Shown here: positions 20,087 through 28,959 of the stretch, piece by piece | Layout: each line of letters opens with the position of its first letter | How positions within the stretch are numbered: position 1 is the stretch's first letter | Source of the DNA: Candidatus Woesearchaeota archaeon | GTDB taxonomy: Archaea; Nanobdellota; Nanobdellia; Woesearchaeales; JACJVV01 | DNA: 64,000 nucleotides | Direction: 5' to 3' | Assembly (NCBI GenBank): GCA_020637495.1 | Contig: JACJVV010000002.1 | Location: 62,001-126,000 of the forward strand | Made by a program: the position numbers and the translations under genes | Notes under the pieces: generated by a model | What the model was told of the DNA's origin: nothing | Seen by the model: only the letters and a program-made list of their open reading frames with translations | Database searches by the model: none

Positions 20087-20960
20087 TCAAATATTGTTTA
20101 TCAAGTCTGGGTGTGTTTCTTCCATATTAGCAAGTCTATCTTCGTTCTTCTTATTCTGTAAATATTTCGCTTTTGCCTCAGCAGTAAGTGGAATCCACAC
20201 TGCTGACAGTAATCGCATCCTTCTATATTGTTGAATGAGCATTTGTTCACAACAGTATTTGTAACTTTTAGCTTTTGTTTCATGGCCATATATCTTTACG
20301 TAGTCTATCACATCATCTTTTAACACCTAATCTACCATAGGTCTCTTGCATAATGCTTACTGAATGTCCATGCCTTTAGCTGCAAAATTGTAGGGATAAT
20401 TCTCAACTTTATCCAAATAACAACTATGTCTTAAATTGTAGGCTCAAAGGTTTCTTGAGTTTAGCCTTGTTCTTCAAAATAGATAATCTTTTCTGATAGC
20501 TTGATAGTTTAATGTTTTTTATGCTATCTTTTCTTCTTCATTTTAGTTTTATTTGTTTTGTTCAAACCATAATAGATCAAGAGGTTTTTAGAAGGATGCT
20601 GGATTATACCATCTTTTGTATATAAGGCGCACACCGACACAGGCTACGCTTTCTTTTCCCCTGGTTCTTCCTTTCTTTACTTTGATATGAACTATATGTT
20701 CATCAAAGGATATGCAGCCAAGTGTTAAATCTACAAATTCTCCCACGTAGTCCTGCATCTAATTGTAGGCCATAACTATGGTTTTTTGTTTGAAGATTAG
20801 TAGTTTTCGTAATTAACTTTTCCTTTCTTCCAAGAGATCACATCTTCTTCATTTAAGTCTCTCATACAGTCTTTTTCTCCTTTGGTGACTTTAATATCCT
20901 TGAACTTTAGAGTTCATATCATTTAACCATCTGAAATAATCTTGAACATTTATCAGTCTT
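20087..20960 (-). pseudogene. Decayed tyrosine recombinase with C-terminal zinc ribbon
   Basis: The minus strand preserves all catalytic landmarks in broken frames: GLRVGEFVDLTLGCISF near 20765-20715 (box I Arg), KVKKGRTRGKES (the Lys turn), YNLRHSCYL near 20445-20421 (H/LxxR region), and GHSVSIMQETYGRLG near 20370-20327 with the His and nucleophilic Tyr. The surviving 79-codon end contains a Cys-rich segment (EGCDYCQQCGF in a shifted frame), the zinc ribbon often fused to archaeal Xer-like integrases. Stops and shifts make it inactive. It suggests that the whole island arrived as an integrating element. Confidence 0.75.
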
Positions 20961-21621
20961 ATATGAAGAATTATTTGGTATTTTGTCTGTATTTTAGCAA
21001 ATATTTGTTTATGGTATCTCATTTACCATCTCTTTCTTTATGTCCTACTATGTCTTAAAGAATTTGAATCTATCTAAAAAAAGATAGAAAAGTCTTGAAG
21101 GTTCATTTGAATTTCTATATGAAACTAAAATTTCTTAATGGTTTTATTTTCATTTGTAATATCATTAGAACTAAAAAGTCTTTTTTCGTAAGCTTCACAG
21201 CGCTGGGGAAAAAATCTGTAGTGGGGTATTAAATACTATTAAAATTAGGTAATATATAAATATTTTGATGGGGATATGTACTTCAAAGGGTATTGCTCCC
21301 TGCTGGATGTGCGCCCAGGACCTCTACCCTTTAATTTGTAAGTTCATTTTCGTTTCCCACTGACAATTCTGAGCTTGTCTGTAAACTCACAAAGTACCAA
21401 GGTAGTGCAATGGCTACTATGCTACAGGGCATTTGTTTTATAGTCTGCCAGACTTATGTTCATTGATTTGCATTTCAGGGTTTAGCAAAAGGCTGCTACC
21501 ATACAGGGCACTGTTATGCTTCTGGAGTAAGGACACATGAAATAAGTCCTGTACTACAGGCATAATGGAAATATTTTCCTGAACCATATATAAACATTAC
21601 CCCACATAACAATATAAATGG
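20961..21621. other. Right end of the decayed island
   Basis: About 660 bases without an open gene. The stretch 21270-21560 is noticeably less AT-rich than the island and has an imperfect repeat (CTACAGGGCA near 21422 and ATACAGGGCA near 21501). I could not match it to a tRNA or other RNA. The promoter of the next gene (ATATATAAAC near 21587) closes the region. Confidence 0.4.
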
Positions 21622-22377
21622 ATGAATAACTTCATCAATATGCAATCGCATAACAGCAACTTGAGTTTCATGAAGAGATCAGAGAAGCTCAAAGGCACAG
21701 CAATAATAGTCTCAAAATATAAGGGATATGATAACCTGTTTCTTGGTCTTTATTATTCAAACGATATTAGTATTGTCGATAGGATGAAATCAACACCTAT
21801 TATGAAGAGGAAGCTGGAATTGGCAAAAGAATCCTTACAAGCGCAGAACCCTGGTGTCAATATCAATGTCAGCATAGCCTCAATCGGTGTCTGGCTGACA
21901 GAATCAGCAGCATATTCAGCCAATGAGGATATAATATTTACAGGTCTTTCCTCAGATAGCCCTAAAGACATCTATGCAGAGAGCTATGTCCATCTCGCAA
22001 GATACTTGAAGATGATGGACCTTAATGATCTTCAGAGAGTTGAATTCCCTATATTGGAGACTCATGACACATTCTACTCAAACTTTATTGGAGATCTTCC
22101 AAGATACTTATCGCACGTCTTCATCTCACCTATGAAATATGCAATGACGTTAGATGATGGACAGGTGATGTTCGATAGCATATCAAGAGAATTGATGAGA
22201 TTTACAGATGCAGAGCCTGTCAATAGATACGCAATGGAATTATCCGATGTTATCCGAAATGACCCTTCGAATATAAGGCTTGAACTCCAATATATACAAC
22301 TGATAGATTCACTATATACTGAGAATTATGAGCGAGCTGCCAAGTGCAGGGATGCAATAGCCATTCTTAATGGATGA
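21622..22377 (+). CDS. Unrecognised 251-aa protein with a UvrB/C-like helical end
   Basis: A soluble protein and the first intact gene after the decayed island. TATATAAA at 21587-21594 is about 35 bases upstream. The N-terminal half is a mixed alpha/beta region (GTAIIVSKYKGYDNLFLGLY). The C-terminal 30 residues (LQYIQLIDSLYTENYERAAK) resemble the UVR helical hairpin of UvrB and UvrC. I cannot assign a function. It is convergent with the small membrane-anchored gene, which ends 2 bases away. Confidence 0.78.
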   Translation: MNNFINMQSHNSNLSFMKRSEKLKGTAIIVSKYKGYDNLFLGLYYSNDISIVDRMKSTPIMKRKLELAKESLQAQNPGVNINVSIASIGVWLTESAAYSANEDIIFTGLSSDSPKDIYAESYVHLARYLKMMDLNDLQRVEFPILETHDTFYSNFIGDLPRYLSHVFISPMKYAMTLDDGQVMFDSISRELMRFTDAEPVNRYAMELSDVIRNDPSNIRLELQYIQLIDSLYTENYERAAKCRDAIAILNG

Positions 22378-22378
22378 T

Positions 22379-22585
22379 CTATCTTACAAGAAAGAACCAT
22401 ACGACAGCTACTATGATTGCTATGATAGCAAGTAACCATATGAACACATGTGACTTCTCTTCAAAACCTTCTTTTTTCATGATCTTCGATTCCTCTTTTC
22501 CAATCTTTCTCAATTCAGCATCATGGTATCTGCTTTTCTTCCTGAGCTCTCTTACCTTAGCCTTGTTTGCAGTATCCTTGCGCAT
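22379..22585 (-). CDS. Small tail-anchored membrane protein
   Basis: A 68-aa protein with a highly basic and charged N-terminal 47 residues (KAKVRELRKKSRYHDAELRK) and one C-terminal transmembrane helix (HVFIWLLAIIAIIVAVVWFF). This is the layout of a tail-anchored protein with a cytoplasmic helical domain. Codon use matches neighbours. Function unknown. Confidence 0.7.
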   Translation of the reverse strand: MRKDTANKAKVRELRKKSRYHDAELRKIGKEESKIMKKEGFEEKSHVFIWLLAIIAIIVAVVWFFLVR

Positions 22586-22675
22586 ACAATGGTTATTATT
22601 ATATTCCTTTATATACTTTAGTTATCATTATAGAATTAAAAAAAGTCACTACTCCTCTTGTCGCTATCCTTGTCT

Positions 22676-22786
22676 CTATTGATACATATTGCTAATATGT
22701 ATTCTAAGTTCCTCTATCTCCCAAGGTGAAAGATCATCAACCTCCTCTGGGTTCAAAAGGTTTCCGAATTTGTCTTCGTATAGCAT
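22676..22786 (-). CDS. 36-aa protein of a new small family (MLYEDK...SPWEIE type)
   Basis: A short frame with a near-perfect ribosome-binding site: AAGGAGGTGG ends 5 bases before ATG 22786. The protein begins MLYEDKFGNLLNPEEVDDLS and continues PWEIEELRIHISNMYQ. A second copy with clear similarity (GNLL, PEEV, LSPWEIE, RIHIS) is encoded at 63394-63506, 41 kb away on the other strand, so this is a genuine gene. A T7 run follows at 22637-22643 on the coding strand and may terminate it. It is acidic and amphipathic. Function unknown. Confidence 0.75.
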   Translation of the reverse strand: MLYEDKFGNLLNPEEVDDLSPWEIEELRIHISNMYQ

Positions 22787-23052
22787 CTTTGCCACCTCCT
22801 TAGGGATGTTACTGCTTCACTGCAATCCTCAACATGCGTTACCCCTTGCTATTATCGTAGTTTTTCCGGGTTATATTTCTTATGGGAATATTATATGCAT
22901 GTATATGTATAAATAGTCACAATATCTATATTTTAGTAAATTATATATATTTAAGGCATTTTACTTAATTGGGGGCTTAAATATGTACAGAAGCATTCCT
23001 AATGCTGATAGTATATATTCGCAGTAAATAAGCACCATGGGGCAAGGTACAT

Positions 23053-23988
23053 ATGAAACGTAGCATAGTGAAGCATGGGCCATCTTCTTTTATAGTCTCA
23101 TTGCCATTGAGATGGATCAAGGAGCATAACCTGAATAAAGGCGATGAAGTTGATGTAGAAGAAGTAGGCCAGGACGTAATCATCTCTGCGTCTTTTAAGG
23201 AGACAAGCGAGAATGCCGAACTCCATATCAAGGATACAAAGGATATGACTCAGCAGGTGATATCAGCATTATACAAGCGTGGAATTGACGAGATACGGAT
23301 ATATTATGATAATCAAACAGACTTTCAACTGATACTTAACAGCATATCTCAGGAAGCATTGGGCTATGAGATCGTGGAGACTAATGATAAGGTATGCATA
23401 GTAAGGAACATAACAAAACTAACTAAAGAATTTGACACGATCCTAAGAAGGATATTTCTCGTGACACTCTCGTTGGCAGATGAAGGCATTAAGCTGCTGC
23501 AGAGCAGGAATTTTGATGCTCTTGAATCAATAGTTTTCCTTGAGAAATCAAATAACAAGTTTACGACTTTCTGTAGGCGTTATCTTAACAAATATAGTTC
23601 TGATTCATTTGACAAGTTAGGTCCGATATATTTCATAGTTGAGCTTCTTGAGAAGATTGCAGATCAATACAAGTATCTTTTTGAGGATATGAGGAAACAT
23701 AAGAGCAATAAGAACGGCAAGAATAATAATAAGAATTACAAGAAGATGCTATCATATCTTAGCAAGACAAGGGACATGCTGAGGACCTACTATGAATGCT
23801 TCTATAAGTTTGATATGGTCAAGATCAGGCAGATTGAGGCTGAATGGAAAGCGATGGATGAATCTTTGGCACAAGCTTATAAGGGCCTGAATCACCCGAT
23901 GGAATACTGCCTATATCATCATGCACGATCTTTGCTAGAGAAGACATTTGCATTGGTTGATCCGTTGCTTGTTCTGAAGAGACACTAA
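23053..23988 (+). CDS. PhoU-like protein with N-terminal AbrB/SpoVT domain
   Basis: Residues 1-50 form a swapped-hairpin AbrB DNA-binding domain (SIVKHGPSSFIVSLPLRWIK, then KGDEVDVEEVGQDVIISAS). The rest is a pair of PhoU-type helical bundles. This fusion is common in archaea, where it is thought to regulate phosphate uptake, although no pst genes are here. A Lys/Asn-rich linker near residues 215-228 is low-complexity. ATG 23053 follows AAGGTAC. It overlaps the stop of the convergent 639-aa gene by 4 bases. Confidence 0.85.
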   Translation: MKRSIVKHGPSSFIVSLPLRWIKEHNLNKGDEVDVEEVGQDVIISASFKETSENAELHIKDTKDMTQQVISALYKRGIDEIRIYYDNQTDFQLILNSISQEALGYEIVETNDKVCIVRNITKLTKEFDTILRRIFLVTLSLADEGIKLLQSRNFDALESIVFLEKSNNKFTTFCRRYLNKYSSDSFDKLGPIYFIVELLEKIADQYKYLFEDMRKHKSNKNGKNNNKNYKKMLSYLSKTRDMLRTYYECFYKFDMVKIRQIEAEWKAMDESLAQAYKGLNHPMEYCLYHHARSLLEKTFALVDPLLVLKRH

Positions 23989-25904
23989 TTTGCTATTGCA
24001 GATTTTCGTATTGCGTCTGCAACCTTTGCAGGCTTGCAATTATTAAGCCTGTCAAGTATCTTTCTCCATCTGTAGCCGAAGCTTCCTCCAGGATGGAAAT
24101 GCCTGAAGAAGAAGTAATGATCAAAATCTGCTTTCTTGTTATGATAATTATCCTGTATCTGGGCAATCGTCCTCTCTACAGAAGAACAATAAGCCTCTAT
24201 GCATGCTTCATAATCATGCAGATGCTTTCTCCTGTTCTTCAATGGTGCAGAAAATAGATGTGCTGTATCTTCCATGTTCTTCTTGTACTCTGCAAAAAGC
24301 CCTTCAATATTTATTACCTTCATATCTGTCACAACCTCATCATCAAGGAATACAACCTCATTCCCTTTATCGAAGAATGAATTCATAGAGTTGTCTCTTC
24401 TGCCTGCAACAATATCATATGCTGCCAAGTCACCAAGCATGGTGAAGAACTTGATGTCAAATTCTGGCCTGCCGAAATAAGTGGGTGAGACTTTATGGGT
24501 TGCAACCGCATAGATATAATCCAGTTCCATGTATCCCATCCCTATCTCAACATCGTCGACAAGTGCTGTTATCTCTTTGAAATCATGGTTTACTATAGGG
24601 GCTCCCAATTTCTTTATTCCTTTATATTTGTCTTTTGTATGCCTTCTGTAATCGCCTGCAAGGCTCTTTGCTTCATGCAATTCCTTGCCCTGCATGAAAT
24701 AATGTGGAACGTCCCATTTGAGCATCCTGATGACTTTAACGATTGGCTCTTCTCTGCCATGCACCCTAATCTCTGCAAGCAATGTTTCTTTCATTCCTTC
24801 TGTAGGCTTAATGGATACGCCCTGCCCGACTTTTCCAATATTTATCTCTATTATCCTGCTGTATTCAGACCTGAAGTTATTTATGAATTCAGGGACGCGT
24901 GCATCGCATAAGTCTTCAAGCCCTTCTGGGTTGTCTTCATATTCTATTAGTATTGGATCAGTCTCTATATCTCCCTCGCTTATCCTTGCTCCTGGAAGCC
25001 ATTGAGTATGGTATTTGAAAGCGTCAAGACCAAGTTTCTCCTCTTCCAATACCTCATGCGGTTCTTCGGAATTCTCAGCCATCAATAGGGAGTACATCTT
25101 GTTCAGCCACTCTGTATTGCGGATATCATCGACCCTGAAGACATTCTTTGTGGTGCTCTCCATCAATTCCTTGAGGGCAGAATATTTCTCTCTTACCTCT
25201 CTTGGGTTCATATGCTCATACATCACGTTGAACTTCTCTGTCGGCATGTTCGACATGAAAAGCTCAAGCTCGACATTTCCTATCTTGTTCTCTTTTCCGA
25301 TATAATCCCTGATGAATATCATATGCTGACGTAGCTCGTCATCATTCATACTCTCAAACTTTCCGAACTGTTCTAAGGTAAGAATCCTTGTTCCCGTCTC
25401 ATAACAATAGTAGAATACTTTCTGGTCATCATATACTGACATCAATGATTGAGTCACACTGTTTCTTATATCTTCCAGTGTTTTTGGCTTAGGGCTTATC
25501 CTCCATAATTGTCCTCTGCTTTTTATGTAATCCCTTGCTTTATCATCGTGCACTCTTGTGAATTTAATGAATGGGAGCTTCCTGTATCCAAGCAATGTGC
25601 TTATCATCTCATCTGCCTTGAATACACTATCCATGTCATCAGTGCATCTTATGTAGACATTAGTGTTGTCCATGTTTATGTCAACTACATTGTCATACAT
25701 CTCAGATATCTGGTCAGAACTCATCTTAGGTTTACCAATATCTGCTAGATGCTTATTATGTGCATCCATTATCTGCATTGCCAAGACACCATGAGGCATG
25801 TTGCCTGTTATTATTGCATCTATAGAAGGGAATACGCAACCCACCTTTGCTGTTACATTTCCACTATTATCCTTTTCTAAAGGCTTAGGTCCGTAGATAT
25901 TCAT
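23985..25904 (-). CDS. 639-aa protein, possibly an atypical kinase
   Basis: A large soluble protein that I do not recognise as a named family. Around residues 508-535 it reads DIVAGRRDNSMNSFFDKGNE then VVFLDDEVV. The spacing of R-D, N and a following hydrophobic-DD recalls the catalytic loop (D..xxxN) and metal-binding aspartate of atypical kinases such as the Fam20/PI3K-like group. Upstream stretches (IVKVIRMLKWDVPHYFMQGK) could be the ATP-binding lobe. The N-terminal 250 residues are alpha/beta. Function as a kinase is inference. No membrane segment or signal peptide. Confidence 0.75.
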   Translation of the reverse strand: MNIYGPKPLEKDNSGNVTAKVGCVFPSIDAIITGNMPHGVLAMQIMDAHNKHLADIGKPKMSSDQISEMYDNVVDINMDNTNVYIRCTDDMDSVFKADEMISTLLGYRKLPFIKFTRVHDDKARDYIKSRGQLWRISPKPKTLEDIRNSVTQSLMSVYDDQKVFYYCYETGTRILTLEQFGKFESMNDDELRQHMIFIRDYIGKENKIGNVELELFMSNMPTEKFNVMYEHMNPREVREKYSALKELMESTTKNVFRVDDIRNTEWLNKMYSLLMAENSEEPHEVLEEEKLGLDAFKYHTQWLPGARISEGDIETDPILIEYEDNPEGLEDLCDARVPEFINNFRSEYSRIIEINIGKVGQGVSIKPTEGMKETLLAEIRVHGREEPIVKVIRMLKWDVPHYFMQGKELHEAKSLAGDYRRHTKDKYKGIKKLGAPIVNHDFKEITALVDDVEIGMGYMELDYIYAVATHKVSPTYFGRPEFDIKFFTMLGDLAAYDIVAGRRDNSMNSFFDKGNEVVFLDDEVVTDMKVINIEGLFAEYKKNMEDTAHLFSAPLKNRRKHLHDYEACIEAYCSSVERTIAQIQDNYHNKKADFDHYFFFRHFHPGGSFGYRWRKILDRLNNCKPAKVADAIRKSAIAN

Positions 25905-26015
25905 GGATCAAGAAGTGATTATTATTGCCTTTTTATATATTATTGATACTGAGAATATGTTCGTTAATTCAACGGAAAAATAAAGAAAAAGGAATAAAAA
26001 AGAGTATTAAAATGA

Positions 26016-26627
26016 CTATTTACTACAGCATTCTTCACTCTTTTTAAGGTTGTGGTTCACCTGTTCCCAGTTTATTACGCTCCAGAATGCCTCGATGTAT
26101 TCTGGTCTTCTATTCTGGTATTTCAGGTAATATGCATGCTCCCATACATCTAATCCTAATATCGGCTCCATGCCTTGTGATATTGGTGAATCCTGATTAG
26201 GGGTCTGTATGATCTTCAGCTCATCGCCATCTTTGACAAGCCATGTCCATCCTGATCCGAATAACGTAGCAGCAGCATTGCTGAACTCTTCCTTGAATTT
26301 ATCGAATGAACCCCACTTTGCTTCAATAGCATCCTTGATAGGTCCATCAAATGGGACATCTTTCTTCAGTAGCTTCCAGAAGAATTTGTGGTTTATCTGT
26401 CCACCACCATTATTCCTTACAGCTGCCCTTATGTTCTCTGGGACCTTGCTCAGGTCTCTCAATGCACAGCATGCGCATTTGCCTTCGAATTCTGTCCCTT
26501 TTACAGCAGTAGCATATTTTGTCCTGTATCCGATGTAATGCTTATCGTGATGAACCTGCATCGTCTCCTTGTCGATGAACGGTTCCAATGCGTCATATGC
26601 ATATGGTAATTTAATTTCTTCTGTCAT
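26016..26627 (-). CDS. Iron/manganese superoxide dismutase
   Basis: Converts superoxide to oxygen and hydrogen peroxide in the cytoplasm. The 203-aa length is typical. Metal ligands are visible: His in HHDKHYIGY (about residue 27), His in [11 protein letters not shown] (about residue 79), and Asp and His in [20 protein letters not shown] (about residues 160-164). The usual GSGWTWLV segment is present. Unusual are CACCALRDL near residue 50 and a Cys-Cys near the C-terminus (EECCSK). Fe versus Mn cannot be decided by eye. Confidence 0.95.
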   Translation of the reverse strand: MTEEIKLPYAYDALEPFIDKETMQVHHDKHYIGYRTKYATAVKGTEFEGKCACCALRDLSKVPENIRAAVRNNGGGQINHKFFWKLLKKDVPFDGPIKDAIEAKWGSFDKFKEEFSNAAATLFGSGWTWLVKDGDELKIIQTPNQDSPISQGMEPILGLDVWEHAYYLKYQNRRPEYIEAFWSVINWEQVNHNLKKSEECCSK

Positions 26628-26770
26628 AATTCATAACCTCCATTAGAATCTCATATGTTCTATGTATTTGTGTGCTTGTTGATTAAATATAAACTTTATG
26701 AATTTAACTTCCAGTTTTATTATAAAGTTCTCTTTGTTACCAATAGGATAGTTCGTATAGAGGTAGAACA

Positions 26771-27403
26771 ATGAAGAAGATAATAGTTGCTCCTGTAGGA
26801 GATTATATGGATGACCTTTTTGTAGGGATAAGGGAATTTGCGACAGAGAAGGTTATACTCCTTACTCCGAAGAAAAGGATCAAGGATGCTCAGGATGCCA
26901 AGGAAGCCCTTGATAAGTTCAAGATCCCAACTAAGATAGTGCATATTGGCGATCATGTCTGGGAAGAGATGTTCAAGGAGATAGCCAACATAAGAAAAGT
27001 TGAGGGAGATGGCATAATGATAAATGTCTCAACAGGTGATCGTGACAGTAGATGCGCAGCGACATCAGCAGCATTTGTAAATGGTCTAAAGGCATTTTCT
27101 ATAAGTGATAACCAGGCAATGATGCTTCCTGTGCTGAAATTCTCTTATTACAAGCTATTGACAGATAAGAAGATGGAGATATTGAAGATACTCTACAACG
27201 ACAAGACTTGCTGTTCCTCTTTGGATGAGCTCAGCAAGAAGACAAGGATGTCATTGCCATTGTTGTCATATCATATCAACGGCACGACTAAAAGCCAAGG
27301 CTTGAAGCAGATGGAGCTTGTTTCAAGCATGGAAGAGAAAGGGAAGATAAAGGTTAATCTGACATTCTTGGGAAGGATGCTGATAAAAGGGTATATTGAG
27401 TGA
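26771..27403 (+). CDS. CARF-like domain plus winged-helix regulator (HFX_2341/Csa3-like)
   Basis: Residues 1-120 form a Rossmann-like ligand domain: IIVAPVGDYMDDLFVGIREF at the start and INVSTGDRDSRCAATSAAFV near residue 85, the pattern seen in CARF domains. Residues 130-210 form a winged helix (ILYNDKTCCSSLDELSKKTR). This is the architecture of Csa3 and of the archaeal HFX_2341 family. AGAGGTAG lies just before ATG. No CRISPR array or cas gene is in the window, so a general regulatory role is more likely than CRISPR control. Confidence 0.82.
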   Translation: MKKIIVAPVGDYMDDLFVGIREFATEKVILLTPKKRIKDAQDAKEALDKFKIPTKIVHIGDHVWEEMFKEIANIRKVEGDGIMINVSTGDRDSRCAATSAAFVNGLKAFSISDNQAMMLPVLKFSYYKLLTDKKMEILKILYNDKTCCSSLDELSKKTRMSLPLLSYHINGTTKSQGLKQMELVSSMEEKGKIKVNLTFLGRMLIKGYIE

Positions 27404-27442
27404 TTTATTTGTCGTAGATATCATAGGATTTATTCTTTATTC

Positions 27443-28495
27443 TCATCTGCTTGCAGCCTCGATAGCAGCAGCGATCTCATCTTTTCTTGGATCGCCTGTG
27501 CTTGCAATCCCATTTGATGAAGGTTTCTTCTTCTCGATCTTCTCAGACATTATCTCAGCTTCTCGTCTGATCTCTATGGTCTCCATCTTCTTCTCTTCTT
27601 TTAGATTAACTATGTATGTCTCATCAGCGATCTTTGCTGCGACTTTCTTGTTGTCTGGCTTGCTTGACATTGGCTTTCCTGTCAATTCAAGTCCGTCGTC
27701 CTGCTTTCTTGGCAGTATGTGGATGCTGACCTTGCCATCATTATCGCCTGAATGTCCAGTCTTGAGTATTATGTTTGATCCTTGTGCACCTAATCCTTCA
27801 AAGACAGCAGTCGCACAGATTGATGCAGCATAGAAAATATGTGCAGAATCCATCTCATTCATATCCTCAAAATCCTTGACATCTTTAGGTATGACTTCTA
27901 AGTGTCCTACGCATTGAGGATTCAAAGGAAGTGTGCATATGACCTTCTCATCCTCATAGAGATGTTTGGTATTCCTGAAATCCTGCTTTCGCCATTCAGC
28001 AGGATTCTTCTGGAAATGATTGTTCATCATTATCGGAAGGTTCTGTGCAAGCATGTGGACTGCTTGTTTCAATTGTGAATCATCAATCTCTTTTTTCTTT
28101 CCAAAGCCATACAAGTCCAATTTATCTCCGCTTTCACGAGGAAGGACGTGGATAAGAAAATGTGGGCTTTGTTGTCCTGCGACTGCTCCATTTGCAATGA
28201 CTACATTTGCACCGGTAGAGAGCATTGCTTTTTTTAGAGCCTTCACGAATTTAGGCAATTTTCCGAAAAGATGCTTGAAATCTTCAGCAGGGATATAGGG
28301 CATGATTGGATAATGCTCTTTTGGCATCAATAGCACATGACCTTTCACCCAAGGATTTATGTCAAGGACACCATGTATCTTGTCATCAGAATATACTTTC
28401 TCAGCAGGTATGTCTCCTGCGATTATCTTACAGAATGGGCATTGCTTCTTTGCTTCATCAAGCTGCTTCCTGACTTCTGGTGTAATCTCTACCAT
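27443..28495 (-). CDS. Tandem HIT-domain protein lacking the usual nucleophilic histidine
   Basis: Two HIT domains in one 350-aa chain. Domain 1 (residues 1-150) starts with the CPFCKIIAGDIPAEKVY signature and ends in SPHFLIHVLPRE. Domain 2 (150-300) ends in KVSIHILPRK. HIT hydrolases need HxHxH; here domain 1 reads H-F-L-I-H and domain 2 has only the last His, so the middle, nucleophilic position is Leu and Ser respectively. Hydrolase activity of the usual kind is therefore doubtful, and nucleotide sensing or binding is an alternative. The last 50 residues are a charged tail (EEKKMETIEIRREAEIMSEK). Confidence 0.88.
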   Translation of the reverse strand: MVEITPEVRKQLDEAKKQCPFCKIIAGDIPAEKVYSDDKIHGVLDINPWVKGHVLLMPKEHYPIMPYIPAEDFKHLFGKLPKFVKALKKAMLSTGANVVIANGAVAGQQSPHFLIHVLPRESGDKLDLYGFGKKKEIDDSQLKQAVHMLAQNLPIMMNNHFQKNPAEWRKQDFRNTKHLYEDEKVICTLPLNPQCVGHLEVIPKDVKDFEDMNEMDSAHIFYAASICATAVFEGLGAQGSNIILKTGHSGDNDGKVSIHILPRKQDDGLELTGKPMSSKPDNKKVAAKIADETYIVNLKEEKKMETIEIRREAEIMSEKIEKKKPSSNGIASTGDPRKDEIAAAIEAASR

Positions 28496-28558
28496 GAATT
28501 TATTACCTGAACCATCATTTATAAACTTTTCGTTTATTTACTACTAAAAGGTGACAAA

Positions 28559-28918
28559 TTAAACTCTATTTAGAAGATCTGTAATAGTTGCATATTTCTT
28601 GTAGGTCATCCTTAGCTGGGTATTGCCATCACCAACTATGCTTACATGGCTATTGAAACCTGCTTTCATACCCTCAAAGACTTGTTTTTCAAACTCTTGC
28701 TTATCTGTGAACTTTCCTCTATGATCCCAGTATTCAATAGCTCCAATTCCGTTTGTAAGCATGAACTCAGCTGCAGCAAGTGTATAGGCTGTCCCGTTAT
28801 CATCACGTGATCTGATATGGGATTGAGCTTTTTCCATCTTGACTTTGTCGATGACATCATCAAGCATTGTTGTAGTGTATATCTCTTCCCCTTTCTGAAG
28901 TATTGAATATATTGTCAT
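28559..28918 (-). CDS. Unrecognised 119-aa protein
   Basis: A soluble protein with well-formed secondary structure pattern (YTLAAAEFMLTNGIGAIEYW, then MKAGFNSHVSIVGDGNTQLR). No known motif and no signal peptide. It lies between the HIT gene and the second paralogous membrane-protein gene on the same strand, with 40-60 base gaps, so it may share transcription with either. Confidence 0.65.
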   Translation of the reverse strand: MTIYSILQKGEEIYTTTMLDDVIDKVKMEKAQSHIRSRDDNGTAYTLAAAEFMLTNGIGAIEYWDHRGKFTDKQEFEKQVFEGMKAGFNSHVSIVGDGNTQLRMTYKKYATITDLLNRV

Positions 28919-28959
28919 GTTGATAAGAATGCTTGACCTTATTTAAATCTAACTGATGT

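Noticed and set aside
21240..21600. A tRNA or structured RNA in the less AT-rich stretch before the 21.6-kb gene
   Set aside because: I could not fold a cloverleaf or find a T-arm consensus.
10303..21621. Alternative genetic code or stop-codon recoding in the closed region
   Set aside because: TAA, TAG and TGA all interrupt the recovered proteins and frameshifts occur as well, so no single reassignment would reopen the genes; decay is simpler.
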